A stretch of 64,000 nt of DNA. Origin: Microbacterium hydrocarbonoxydans (GTDB taxonomy: Bacteria; Actinomycetota; Actinomycetes; Actinomycetales; Microbacteriaceae). The stretch lies in assembly GCF_900105205.1 (NCBI RefSeq), contig NZ_FNSQ01000005.1, positions 2,666,001-2,730,000 of the forward strand, given 5' to 3'. The notes beneath the pieces are model-generated. The model did no database searches and had not been told where the DNA came from. It saw only the letters and a list, made by a program, of their open reading frames with translations. Made by a program: the position numbers and the translations under genes. This document shows positions 25,853 to 36,300 of the stretch, piece by piece (within the stretch, counting starts at the first letter, position 1; the number at the start of each line of letters is the position of its first letter).

Positions 25853-25888
25853 AGGTGAGAAGGCTCACCTCGACGCGCCCGCTAGAGT
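25853..25888 (+). promoter_or_regulatory. gdhA promoter region with a 7-bp inverted repeat
   Basis: AGGTGAG (25853-25859), loop AAGG, CTCACCT (25864-25870) is followed 13 bases later by a -10-like TAGAGT (25883-25888). The right arm covers the expected -35 position, so the dyad may be an operator controlling gdhA. It could equally be the ppc terminator. The gdhA leader would be about 70 bases. Confidence 0.45.
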
Positions 25889-25890
25889 GA

Positions 25891-27336
<1,446 letters not shown>

Positions 27337-27389
27337 GGCGGAGCTCCGCCGCACGTCAGGCGCACGCCCGCGAATGCTGATAGACGAGA

Positions 27390-27425
27390 GAAGAGCCGCC
27401 TCCCTCCCCAGGTAGACGGCTCTTC
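27390..27425. terminator. Bidirectional terminator between gdhA and the APC permease
   Basis: GAAGAGCCG (27390-27398) pairs perfectly with CGGCTCTTC (27417-27425) across an 18-base loop that itself contains CCT/AGG. It lies between two convergent genes. Confidence 0.7.
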
Positions 27426-27439
27426 CGCATGCCAGTGTC

Positions 27440-28867
27440 TCAGATCTCGTCGACCGGCACCTTGACGACCTTGTTGAAGCCGGTGACCGCCTGGTTCTCG
27501 TCGAACGCGACGACCTTCTTCCGGAACCCCCTCGTGATGATCGCCAGGTAGATCACGCCGAGCGCGGTCCAGATGAGCCCGCCCGTGAGCGCGTCGCTGT
27601 GCAGGTTCACCCAGAGCAGCCCGGTCAGCAGCATTCCGATACCGGGCATGACGATGTAGCTGAAGATCTCGCGGGGAGTCCTGCGCATCCCCTTGCGGAT
27701 CGCGAACCACGCGATCACCGAGATGTTCACGAACGTGAAGGCGATGAGGGCGCCGTAGTTGATCCACGCCGCGATCAGCTCGAGCGTGAACGGGATCGCG
27801 AGCAGCGAGATCGCGCCGACGAGCACGATGTTGAAGGTCGGCGTGTGGGTGCGGGGATTGATGTATCCGAATGCCCGCTGCGGCAGCACGTTGTTGCGTC
27901 CCATCACGAGCAGCATTCGCGACACCGACGCGTGTGAGGCGAGCCCCGAGGCGAGCGTCGCGCAGAATCCTGCGGCCGTGAGGACCGCCATGAGCACGTT
28001 GCCGCCGACGAGCTCGCCGATGACCGGCAACGTCGAGTCCTCGACGTACTGCATGTCGCCACCGGGGGCGAACTCGTTCCAGTCCGGGAAGCGGAGCTGG
28101 GTGACGTACGCGGCGGTCAGGAAGATCGCGCCGCCGAGCAGCACGGTGAGGAGGATCGCCTTCGGCATGACCTTGGGATCCTTCGCCTCCTCCGCGTACA
28201 TGGTGACCGCGTCGAATCCGATGAAGGAGAAGCAGACGATGGTGGCGCCCATGAGCACCGCGCCCATCGTCGCTCCGTCATGGATGAACGGTGCGGCCGA
28301 GGCGATCGTGGAGGCGCCCTCGCCCCGCAGCAGCTGCGCCACCACGAGGACCACGAAGACGACCATCACGACGATCGAGAACACCAGCAGGATCATGTTG
28401 AGGTTCGAGGTGCCGCGCATGGTCATGTAGATGATGCTCGTGACGAGGATGCAGTAGAGCACGACCCAGATCCACCCAGGGATGTCGGGGAACAGCGCCT
28501 CGAGGTAGCTGCGGATGATGAGGCAGTTCACCATCGGCAGCAGCACGTAGTCGATCAGCGACGTCCAGCCGACCATGAACCCGAGGTTGGGGTGGATCGA
28601 TTCGCGGACATAGGTGTACGCCGAACCCGCACTCGGGATGGCACTGGAGATCTTGCCGTAGCTGATGGCCGTGAAGACCATGACCACGAGGGCGACGAGG
28701 TATGCCGCGGGGACGACGTTGTCCGTGTCACGGGCGACCATGCCGAACGTGTCGAACACCACAGTGGGTGTCATGTAGCCGAGGCCGAGGCCCACGATCG
28801 CCCACAGACCGAGATTGCGCCTGAGGGTTCCGCCACCCTGTGCGAGCGGCTTCGTCTTCATCGCCAT
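27440..28867 (-). CDS. APC family amino acid/polyamine permease
   Basis: 475 residues, 12 membrane helices. GLWAIVGLGLGYMTPTVVFDTFGM marks helix 1. CFSFIGFDAVTMYAEEAKDPKVMPKAI is the helix 6 region typical of the putrescine/amino-acid importers (PuuP-like). The ATG has AAGGAG five bases upstream. It follows the kinase/PLP-enzyme fusion by 157 bp on the same strand and probably imports that pathway's amine substrate. Confidence 0.9.
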   Translation of the reverse strand: MAMKTKPLAQGGGTLRRNLGLWAIVGLGLGYMTPTVVFDTFGMVARDTDNVVPAAYLVALVVMVFTAISYGKISSAIPSAGSAYTYVRESIHPNLGFMVGWTSLIDYVLLPMVNCLIIRSYLEALFPDIPGWIWVVLYCILVTSIIYMTMRGTSNLNMILLVFSIVVMVVFVVLVVAQLLRGEGASTIASAAPFIHDGATMGAVLMGATIVCFSFIGFDAVTMYAEEAKDPKVMPKAILLTVLLGGAIFLTAAYVTQLRFPDWNEFAPGGDMQYVEDSTLPVIGELVGGNVLMAVLTAAGFCATLASGLASHASVSRMLLVMGRNNVLPQRAFGYINPRTHTPTFNIVLVGAISLLAIPFTLELIAAWINYGALIAFTFVNISVIAWFAIRKGMRRTPREIFSYIVMPGIGMLLTGLLWVNLHSDALTGGLIWTALGVIYLAIITRGFRKKVVAFDENQAVTGFNKVVKVPVDEI

Positions 28868-29024
28868 GTGTACTCCTTCGGGAAAAGCGCACGGGTCGGA
28901 CTTCGGGTCGTCCGACGCTGACGCTCAGTATGTACCCGGGAGTTTCGTCAGCGGAAGAGCTGATCTGATTCGAAATACGCTTTTAACACGTCTGTTCGAC
29001 GCGCGATTCGAAGCAGACCGTCGA

Positions 29025-32000
29025 TCACCAGCCCTCGCTCAGCACGCGGTCGAGCATCCCGACGACGTGGTCGGCGCTCTGGATCGTGAGGCACAGGGGC
29101 GGCTTGATCTTCAGCACGTTCGAGCGCTCGCTCGTCGTCAGGACGATGACGCCGAGCTCCCGCATCCGCTCGCAGATCGCGGCGGCCTCGGCATCCGCGG
29201 GCTCCATCGTCTCGTGGTCGCGCACGAGTTCGACGCCGAGATAGAGGCCGGCTCCGTGGATCGGTCCGATGAGCGGATGCCGCTGCGCCAGCGTGCGCAG
29301 CTGCTCGGCGAGGTGATCACCCACCGCGAGTGCGTTGCGCTGCAGGTCGTCCTCGACCATCGCGTCGAGCACCGCCAGGCCGACCGCGCAGCTGAGTGTG
29401 CTGCCGCCGGCCGAGGAGAAGAACTGCCCCTGGGCGCTCAGCGCGTCGGCGATGCGCCTCGAGGTGATCACGGCGCCGATGGGATAGCCGTTGCCCATGG
29501 GCTTCGCGATCGTGACGATGTCGGGCACGACGCCCGACTGCTCGAATCCCCAGAACGACGATCCCATGCGGCCGAAGCCCACCTGCACCTCGTCGGCGAT
29601 GCAGAGGCCGCCGCTCTCGCGCACCCGGTCGTATGCGCCGGCGAGATACCCGTGCGGCAGCACCACGCCGCCCGCGTTGCCCAGGATCGACTCGCAGAGG
29701 AAGGCGGCCGGATCCCTCCCCTCCGCAGCGAGCACGTCGAGGTCGCTCGAGAGGTCCACAAGGTACTGCGCGGCCGTGTCGTCGCCGCGATACGTGCCCC
29801 GGAAGGGGTTGGGCACGTCGGCGACGTGCACCCAGTCGGGCCTCGTGCCCAGCGCATCCGGATTGTCGTAGGCGCTGGTCGTGACCGCATCGCTCGCCAT
29901 GGTCCAGCCGTGGTACGCCTCGCGGAGCGCGATCACGGTGCGTCTCCCTGTGGCGGCCTGGGCCAGGTGGATCGCGAGATCCACGGCCTCGGATCCGCTG
30001 TTGACCAGCAGCACCGTGTCGAGCCCCGACCCCTCCGGCATCAGAGCGACGAGCCGTTCGCTGTACTCGGCGAGGCCGCGGAACAGGAATCGCGAGTTCG
30101 TCGCGAGGCTCCCCAGCTGTCGAGCGGCTGCTCGGGCGACGCCGGGATGAGCGTGGCCGAGTCCCGCGACATTGTTCACCATGTCGATGTAGCTGCGGCC
30201 GGTGGTGTCGATCAGGTGATGGCGCCAGCCGCGCTCGATCTGAGGAGGGTGCTCGTAGTACCGCTCCTGCGCCTCGGCGAAGATCCGCTGCCGGCGGTGG
30301 AGCTCCTCCTCCGCCTCGTCCCGCTGGACCCGGCCGTCGAGGCCGAGGATCGGAGCGGGATCCGCAGTGAGGCGGCGCCAGGCGGAGACGCGCTCGGGAG
30401 CCACGAGGTGCGCGGCGATCGGCGCACCGGGTGAGGGTGCGGCGAGTGAGGGAGCATCCCCTCGTCTCAGTCCGATGACGATCGTCCGGTTCTCGAAGGA
30501 CGCGGCGAGGCGGCCGATGCTCTCGCCCCTCTCGATCCGTCCGCTGCGACTCGGCTCGATGTCTGCGCCGCGGAGCTCGAGCAGCCACCCATTGTCGAGC
30601 ACCATCCGCACCCCGCTCTCGGTGATCTTCAGCTCCCCGGCGACCGGCGCGAGCATGCGCGACGAAGGGCCAGGCGCGACATGCACCTCGGTCTCGACGG
30701 GCCAGGTCGCGCCCGGGGTCGCGGTGTCGATCGTCGTGCGGGTGAGCCGGAACACCCCGTAGGGCACCACGGCCGCACGAGCACCCTGCGCGTGAGCCTC
30801 CGCCACGAGACGCGACTCGGCGTCCGGATGCGCCCAGCGGCCGGCATCCAGTCCCTCGGCCTCGACGCCGGGATCGACGACGACGACGCGACCGTCGAGG
30901 TCCGGGAGCAGCGTCGAGAGCGCGAACCGGGCGTCGTCCGCCGCTGAATCGCCCACGACGGAATCGCCCACCTCGTCCGGCGCTGACTCGTCCGGCGCTG
31001 ACTCGTCCGGCGCTGGAGCCCCCGACTCGGACTTCACGGAGCGCGGCCCGTCGTCCGCCGCGTCGGCCGCGAACGGATCGAACTCCGCAGAGTCGAACCC
31101 GAGCCTTTCCAGCACATGCTCGGTCGCCTCGACGAGCGGCAGGGCGGTCGCTGCGTCGAAGATCGCCTGCTCCCCCTCGATCCGCTCACGGGCGTAGTCG
31201 TTGTCGCCGTCGATCTCGAGCTGTCGCCAGCCGCTGGCGACGAGGAGGGCTGCCCGCAGCACGACGAGAGGCCACACCCCTAGAGCCTCCTCGCGGGACA
31301 GCGGAGCGTCGGCGTGGAAGGCGGCGATGGTCTCGAGCACCCGCAGCGGGCGATCCGGTTCGTGATGCAGCATCGACGAGACGCACACCGCGAGCTCCGC
31401 CACCCGCCACCCCGTCGCGAGGTCCCCGAGATCGAGCACGATGTGCGGATGCAGCCGGGTGTCGGCCCCACGACGTCCGGTGACGTTGTCGTCGGTGAGA
31501 TCGCCGTGGATCGGCTGCACCGGCAAGGCAGCGGCGACGACAGACAGCGCCGCGTGGGCCTCCTCAGCCGCCATCCGCACCCGCGAGCGCAGCGCAGCGT
31601 CGGTGATCGCCGGGGCGAGGGCCGTCGTCTGCTCGTACGCGACGCGCATGTCCCACATCTGCTCGCGATCGAGACCCGGATGTGTCAGACCGGCGAGCGC
31701 GTTCACGGACGCGGCGGCCAGAGTGCCGAACTCGGCGAGCACGACGGGGGCGAGGTACCCGGCATCCACCAGCGGCTCCCCCTCGGCGAATTCGCTGCGA
31801 CGAACGGCGAAACCGCGCCATCGTTGGGTCAGCGCTCGGTCGAGGCCGGGGAGCACTGCGGGAACCGGAACCCCGGCTGCCCGGTACGCGTCGAGCGCCT
31901 GGTGCTGCGCATCGCGCGCGTCGTCGCCGAAGACCGGATTGTCCACCCGCAGCACGCTGCGCGACCCGTCCTCCTCGACGAGCACGAAATTGCGGTCCTG

Positions 32001-32111
32001 GTTGCTGCCGAGCTCGCTCGCCACAGCGTCGATGCCGTAGCACTCCCGTGCGATCAGCGCGGCATCGGCCGTGCTGACATCGGGTCGGACGAGTCCGGTG
32101 TCCGCGCTCAC
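29025..32111 (-). CDS. Fusion protein: APH-type kinase, degenerate M23-like domain, class III aminotransferase-fold PLP enzyme
   Basis: 1028 residues. Residues 1-340 are an APH/choline-kinase-type domain with the catalytic loop IHGDLTDDN (His202, Asp204, Asn209). Residues 341-395 form an acidic linker with tandem SAPDE repeats. Residues 400-555 form an M23/LytM-like beta domain that lacks clear zinc ligands. Residues 600-1028 form a class III aminotransferase fold with NSGSEAVD, IADEVQ (Asp840) and the PLP lysine in IAKPMGNGYP (Lys870). Related PLP enzymes are ethanolamine-phosphate and phosphohydroxylysine phospho-lyases, whose substrates are made by APH-type kinases. The enzyme may therefore phosphorylate and then deaminate an amino alcohol (inference). 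The GTG start overlaps the upstream stop (GTGA). Confidence 0.85.
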   Translation of the reverse strand: MSADTGLVRPDVSTADAALIARECYGIDAVASELGSNQDRNFVLVEEDGSRSVLRVDNPVFGDDARDAQHQALDAYRAAGVPVPAVLPGLDRALTQRWRGFAVRRSEFAEGEPLVDAGYLAPVVLAEFGTLAAASVNALAGLTHPGLDREQMWDMRVAYEQTTALAPAITDAALRSRVRMAAEEAHAALSVVAAALPVQPIHGDLTDDNVTGRRGADTRLHPHIVLDLGDLATGWRVAELAVCVSSMLHHEPDRPLRVLETIAAFHADAPLSREEALGVWPLVVLRAALLVASGWRQLEIDGDNDYARERIEGEQAIFDAATALPLVEATEHVLERLGFDSAEFDPFAADAADDGPRSVKSESGAPAPDESAPDESAPDEVGDSVVGDSAADDARFALSTLLPDLDGRVVVVDPGVEAEGLDAGRWAHPDAESRLVAEAHAQGARAAVVPYGVFRLTRTTIDTATPGATWPVETEVHVAPGPSSRMLAPVAGELKITESGVRMVLDNGWLLELRGADIEPSRSGRIERGESIGRLAASFENRTIVIGLRRGDAPSLAAPSPGAPIAAHLVAPERVSAWRRLTADPAPILGLDGRVQRDEAEEELHRRQRIFAEAQERYYEHPPQIERGWRHHLIDTTGRSYIDMVNNVAGLGHAHPGVARAAARQLGSLATNSRFLFRGLAEYSERLVALMPEGSGLDTVLLVNSGSEAVDLAIHLAQAATGRRTVIALREAYHGWTMASDAVTTSAYDNPDALGTRPDWVHVADVPNPFRGTYRGDDTAAQYLVDLSSDLDVLAAEGRDPAAFLCESILGNAGGVVLPHGYLAGAYDRVRESGGLCIADEVQVGFGRMGSSFWGFEQSGVVPDIVTIAKPMGNGYPIGAVITSRRIADALSAQGQFFSSAGGSTLSCAVGLAVLDAMVEDDLQRNALAVGDHLAEQLRTLAQRHPLIGPIHGAGLYLGVELVRDHETMEPADAEAAAICERMRELGVIVLTTSERSNVLKIKPPLCLTIQSADHVVGMLDRVLSEGW
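30972..31016. repeat. Three tandem 15-bp repeats inside the fusion gene
   Basis: The unit CTCGTCCGGCGCTGA is repeated at 30972, 30987 and 31002; the last copy ends in G instead of A. In frame it encodes the SAPDE repeats of the linker between the kinase and the M23-like domain. Slippage would alter linker length in steps of five residues without a frameshift. Confidence 0.9.
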
Positions 32112-32734
32112 CCTCGGCCCGCCGCGCGGCCGTCGTGGTCGAGGGGTACGTCGTCGGCATGCCGGGCCAGCGAGCTGCCGTAGCGCTCGGTCAGCTGGAC
32201 CATCAGGTCAGGAGTGTCCCGGTCGACGCCGAACACGTGCCCGGGGAAGTCGAGTTCCGGTTGAGCGGCCGAGATCTCGGCCTCCCTGTCGGGCGAGAAC
32301 AGCTGCACCGGGTCGCCGACGGCGACCCAGCCGATCGGCACCACCGTGCCGGAGGGCAGCACCGCGCGCCGGTGCACGATCGCGTTCACCCGCACCTCGC
32401 ACCGGTCGCCCACCAGCGCGCCGTTGAAGATCCGGGCCCCCGAGGCGAAGAACACCTCTTCGCCGACGGTCGCGCCGGCGATGCTCGCCAGAGTGCCCAC
32501 GAGGGTATGAGATCCGATGTGCACCGCGTTCGCAGCGGTCGCGCGGATGAGCGCGTTCTCCATCACGATCACGTGCGCGCCGATGACGATCGGACCGCCC
32601 TCGGCGGTGATCACGGCGCCGTGCAGCACTTGGCAGCCGGGGCCGATCTCGACATCGCCGGAGATCACGGCGGTGGGAGCGACGACGGCGGTGTCATGGA
32701 TCCGGGGGCGAGCCCCGAGGTGCTCGTACAACAT
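32108..32734 (-). CDS. Gamma-carbonic-anhydrase-like left-handed beta-helix protein (PaaY/CaiE type)
   Basis: 208 residues. Hexapeptide repeats run from about residue 12 to 130, including AVVAPTAVISGDVEIGPGCQ, NAVHIGSHTLVGTLASIAGATVGEE, then IFNGALVGDRCEVRVNAIV. Histidines around the third coil (VHIGSHTLVG) fit the trimer-interface metal site, but the full His triad is not certain. Members hydrate CO2 or act as thioesterases or acyl carriers. The ATG at 32734 is preceded at six bases by TACGCT. It is the first gene of the operon with the kinase/PLP fusion. Confidence 0.85.
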   Translation of the reverse strand: MLYEHLGARPRIHDTAVVAPTAVISGDVEIGPGCQVLHGAVITAEGGPIVIGAHVIVMENALIRATAANAVHIGSHTLVGTLASIAGATVGEEVFFASGARIFNGALVGDRCEVRVNAIVHRRAVLPSGTVVPIGWVAVGDPVQLFSPDREAEISAAQPELDFPGHVFGVDRDTPDLMVQLTERYGSSLARHADDVPLDHDGRAAGRG

Positions 32735-32740
32735 GACGCC

Positions 32741-32746
32741 AGCGTA
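32741..32746 (-). promoter_or_regulatory. -10 element TACGCT of a leaderless promoter
   Basis: Minus-strand TACGCT, six bases, then the ATG of the beta-helix protein gene. It drives the three-gene amine operon, at least its first two genes. Confidence 0.5.
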
Positions 32747-32771
32747 GTGCGGCGAGCGCCGTGCGCACACG

Positions 32772-32825
32772 CCCCTCTCTCGCCTCCCCTCCCCCTCCCC
32801 CCTCCTACTCCGACTCCGACTCCCC
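32772..32825. other. Polypyrimidine/polypurine tract in the divergent gap
   Basis: About 54 bases of the plus strand are almost only C and T with a few A and G. The minus strand has runs of 6, 5 and 4 G separated by single A, a sequence with G-quadruplex potential. It lies upstream of the beta-helix gene promoter and next to the 15-bp inverted repeat. Confidence 0.6.
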
Positions 32826-32830
32826 GCACC

Positions 32831-32916
32831 GGGCACAGCTTCGGATGCTGCGGGCGGCGCGCCGCGGCATCCACTCGAACACCGGGGTGTCGAAGGGATG
32901 CTCCGAAGCTGTGCCC
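32831..32916. repeat. 15-bp perfect inverted repeat enclosing two smaller hairpins
   Basis: GGGCACAGCTTCGGA (32831-32845) and TCCGAAGCTGTGCCC (32902-32916) pair perfectly. The 56-base interior contains the self-complementary GCGGCGCGCCGC and a second hairpin closed by GCATCC/GGATGC with CGAACACC/GGTGTCG inside. The whole can fold as a three-way junction. It lies between divergent genes and just before the promoter of the VOC gene at 32971. Confidence 0.75.
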
Positions 32917-32935
32917 ACCGTCGACGGAACACCCG

Positions 32936-32964
32936 TTGACCGGGCGGATCGGCCGACCTACCCT
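32936..32964 (+). promoter_or_regulatory. Promoter TTGACC-17-TACCCT (leaderless)
   Basis: TTGACC at 32936-32941, a 17-bp spacer, TACCCT at 32959-32964, six bases, then ATG at 32971. This is a near-consensus sigma70-type promoter with a leaderless start. Confidence 0.7.
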
Positions 32965-32970
32965 GCCGGT

Positions 32971-33339
32971 ATGACCGTGTCGAGTCTGTTCCCGATCCTC
33001 CGCACCGGCGACCTGCCCCGTCTGACCCGCTTCTACGAGGCCGCCTTCGGTGCCGAGGTCCGGTACAGGTTCGAGCAGGACGGGGTCGACGTGTACGTCG
33101 CCCTCACCGTGGGCGGCGGGACGCTCGGGATCGGACTGGAACACGACATCCCCCGCGGCGAGGCGATCGCCGTGTGGATCTACACCGACGATGCCGGTCG
33201 GGCCTTCACCGACGCGATCGCGGCGGGCACCGAGTCGGTCGCCGCGCCGGAGGACATGCCGTGGGGTGAGCGCGTCGCACAGGTGCACGACCCCGACGCG
33301 AACCTCCTGTACCTGGCGACACCTCCCCCGCCGAGCTGA
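32971..33339 (+). CDS. VOC superfamily (glyoxalase-like) protein
   Basis: 122 residues, one VOC domain. SLFPILRTGDLPRLTRFYEAAFGAEVRYRF is the first beta-alpha-beta unit and VAQVHDPDANLLYLATP the last strand. It is a glyoxalase/bleomycin-resistance-fold protein of unknown substrate. The start is fixed by the promoter six bases upstream. It converges on mfd with a 13-bp gap. Confidence 0.85.
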   Translation: MTVSSLFPILRTGDLPRLTRFYEAAFGAEVRYRFEQDGVDVYVALTVGGGTLGIGLEHDIPRGEAIAVWIYTDDAGRAFTDAIAAGTESVAAPEDMPWGERVAQVHDPDANLLYLATPPPPS

Positions 33340-33352
33340 GCGCGCCCCGGCG

Positions 33353-36300
33353 CTACTCGACCTTGGCCGGCTCCGGGAAGATCGCGGTGAACAGCTGGTT
33401 CACCCACTCCAGCAGCTCGGCATCCGGCAGCGGTTCGAGGCCCACGCCCACCGCGGCGGGCACGGTGGGCATCGGCACGACGAGCGCCTCGCCCCCGGCC
33501 ACGAGCTTCGCCTTCGGATACAGCCTCTGCAGGCGCACCTTGATCGAGTCCTCGAGACGAGCGGGAGCGATGCGCAGGTTCGACCCCATCACGACGACGT
33601 CGGCGAGCCCGGCCCTGGCCGCCCTCCGGCGCAGCCGCGCGACGGCGATGAGTCCCGCGACCTCGTCCGGCGGCGTGCCGTAGCGGTCGGTGAGCTCGTC
33701 GATCACCAGATCGATCGCATCGTCCTTCGTCGTCGCGGTCGAGGCCGCCGACAGCTTCTGGTACGCCTCGAGACGCAGCCGCTCGCTGTCGATGTAGTAC
33801 TCGGGGATGCGGGCATCCAGAGGCAGCTCCAGTCGCAGCTCCTGTCCGGACTCGACGTCCTCGCCGCGGAAGGTCGCCACGGCCTCGCCGATCATGCGCA
33901 GGTACAGATCGAACCCGACACCGGCGATGTGACCCGCCTGCTCGCCGCCGAGCAGGTTGCCGGCACCTCGCAGCTCGAGGTCCTTGAGGGCCACCTGCAT
34001 CCCCGACCCGAGATCGTTGTTCACCGCGATCGTCTGGAGCCGGTCGGCCGCCGTCTCGCTGAGCGGTTTCATCTCGTCGTACAGGAAGTAGGCGTAAGCC
34101 CGCTCACGACCTCGCCCGACGCGTCCGCGCAGCTGGTGCAGCTGGCTGAGCCCGTACTTGTCGGCACGGTCGATGATGATCGTGTTCGCGTTCGAGATGT
34201 CGAGACCCGTCTCGATGATCGTGGTCGAGACGAGCACGTCGAACTTGCGCTCCCAGAAGTCGTCGACGACCTGCTCGAGAGCATGCTCCCCCATCTGACC
34301 GTGGGCCACCGCGATGCGCGCCTCGGGCACGAGTTCCGCGAGCTGCGCCGCCACCCGCTGGATCGACTGCACCCGGTTGTGAACGAAGAACACCTGGCCC
34401 TCGCGGAGGATCTCGCGTCGGATCGCCGCGGTGATCTGCTTGTCGCTGCGCGGACCCACGAACGAGAGGATCGGATGCCGGTCTTCCGGAGGGGTGGCGA
34501 GCGTGGACATCTCGCGGATGCCGGTGACCGCCATCTCGAGCGTGCGCGGGATCGGGGTCGCGCTCATCGCGAGGATGTCGACGTTCGTCTTCATCTTCTT
34601 GAGGGTGTCCTTGTGCTCGACCCCGAAGCGCTGCTCCTCGTCGATGATCATCAGGCCGAGGTCCTTGAACATCACCTGATCCGTGAGGATGCGGTGCGTG
34701 CCGATCACCATGTCGACCGTGCCGTCGAGCAGGCCGTCGAGGGTGAGACGAGCCTCCTTGTCGGTCTGGAAGCGCGACAGCGGACGGACCTTCACCGGGA
34801 AGCCCGCGAAGCGCTCGGTGAAGGTCTCGAGATGCTGCTTCACGAGCAGCGTCGTCGGCACCAGCATCGCGACCTGCTTGCCATCCTGGATCGCCTTGAA
34901 CGCCGCACGCACGGCGACCTCGGTCTTGCCGAAGCCGACGTCGCCCGAGAGCAGACGGTCCATCGGGATCGGCCGTTCCATGTCGGCCTTGATCTCGTCG
35001 ATCGTCTGCAGCTGGTCGGGTGTCTCGGCGAACGGGAACGCCTCCTCGAGCTCGCGCTGCCAGGGGGTGTCAGGACCGAACGCGTGCCCCTTGGCGCTCA
35101 TCCGCGCCGAGTACAGCTTCACGAGCTCGACCGCGATGTCGCGCACGGCCTTGCGGGCCTTGCCCTTGGCCTGCGACCAGTCGCTGCCGCCCATCTTCGA
35201 GAGGGTCGGGCCCTCGCCGCCGACGTACTTCGAGAGCAGGTCGAGCTGGTCGGTGGGCACGTAGAGCTTGTCACCGGGGTACCCGCGCTTGGACGGCGCG
35301 TACTCGAGCACCAGGTAGTCGCGCACCGACTTGGTGGCGTTGCGCCCACCGGTCGACACCTCGCGCTGGGTCATCTCGACGAACCGGCCGATGCCGTGGG
35401 TGTTGTGCACGACGAAATCGCCCTGCTTGAGCTGCAGCGGGTCGACGACGTTCTTGCGGCGGGAGGCCAGCTTCTTGACGACACGCTGGTCTCCACCGAT
35501 GGTCCGACCGTAGAACTCGTTGTCGGTGAGGACGGCGAGCTTCGCCTCGGCGACCTGGAAACCCGCCTCGACGGATCCTGTGACGAGCGTCGCGACGCCC
35601 GTGTCCGGTGCGTCGGTCAGCTCGGAGACGATGCGCGCGGCGATGCCGCGGTCGGAGAGCACGTCACGGGCGCGGTCGACGAGTCCGGCACCGGCCGCGA
35701 TGACCACCACGCGCCAGCCCTCGGCCACCTTGGCATCGACGAAGGAGATGGCGCCGTCGACGTTGCCGTGGAAAGACGGGATGACCTGGGCGTCGATGGT
35801 CTCGGCATCCTCCCCTCCCATCGCGAACGGGCTCAGCCGCCACCAGACGCCGCCGCGCTCGCGCACGACCTCGCGGAGGCGGCCGATGGTCAGGAAGTCA
35901 CCGGCGCCGAGGTCGATGGGTGCAGAGGCGCCCGAGGTGGCCGCGCTCCAGGCGGCATCGAGGAACTCGCGGTTGGTCTCCCCCAGCGTGATGGCGCGGG
36001 CGCTGGACCGCTCGGGGTCGACGACGGCGGTCGCGCTGCCCTCCGGCAGGTACTCGGCCAGCGACTTCAGCGGACCGGAGACGGCGGGCAGCAGCGACTC
36101 CATGCCCTCGACGGGGATGCCCTCGGCCATCTTCTCGAGCATTCCGGCGATCGCGGGGAAACCGCCGATCAGCGCCCTGGCGCGGTCGCGGACATCAGGA
36201 GTCAGCAGCAGCTCGCGGCTCGGCGGCAGATCGACCCCGTCGACGTCTCCGGGGAGCGAGCGCTGATCCGCGACGGAGAAGGCGCGGATCTGGTCGATCT

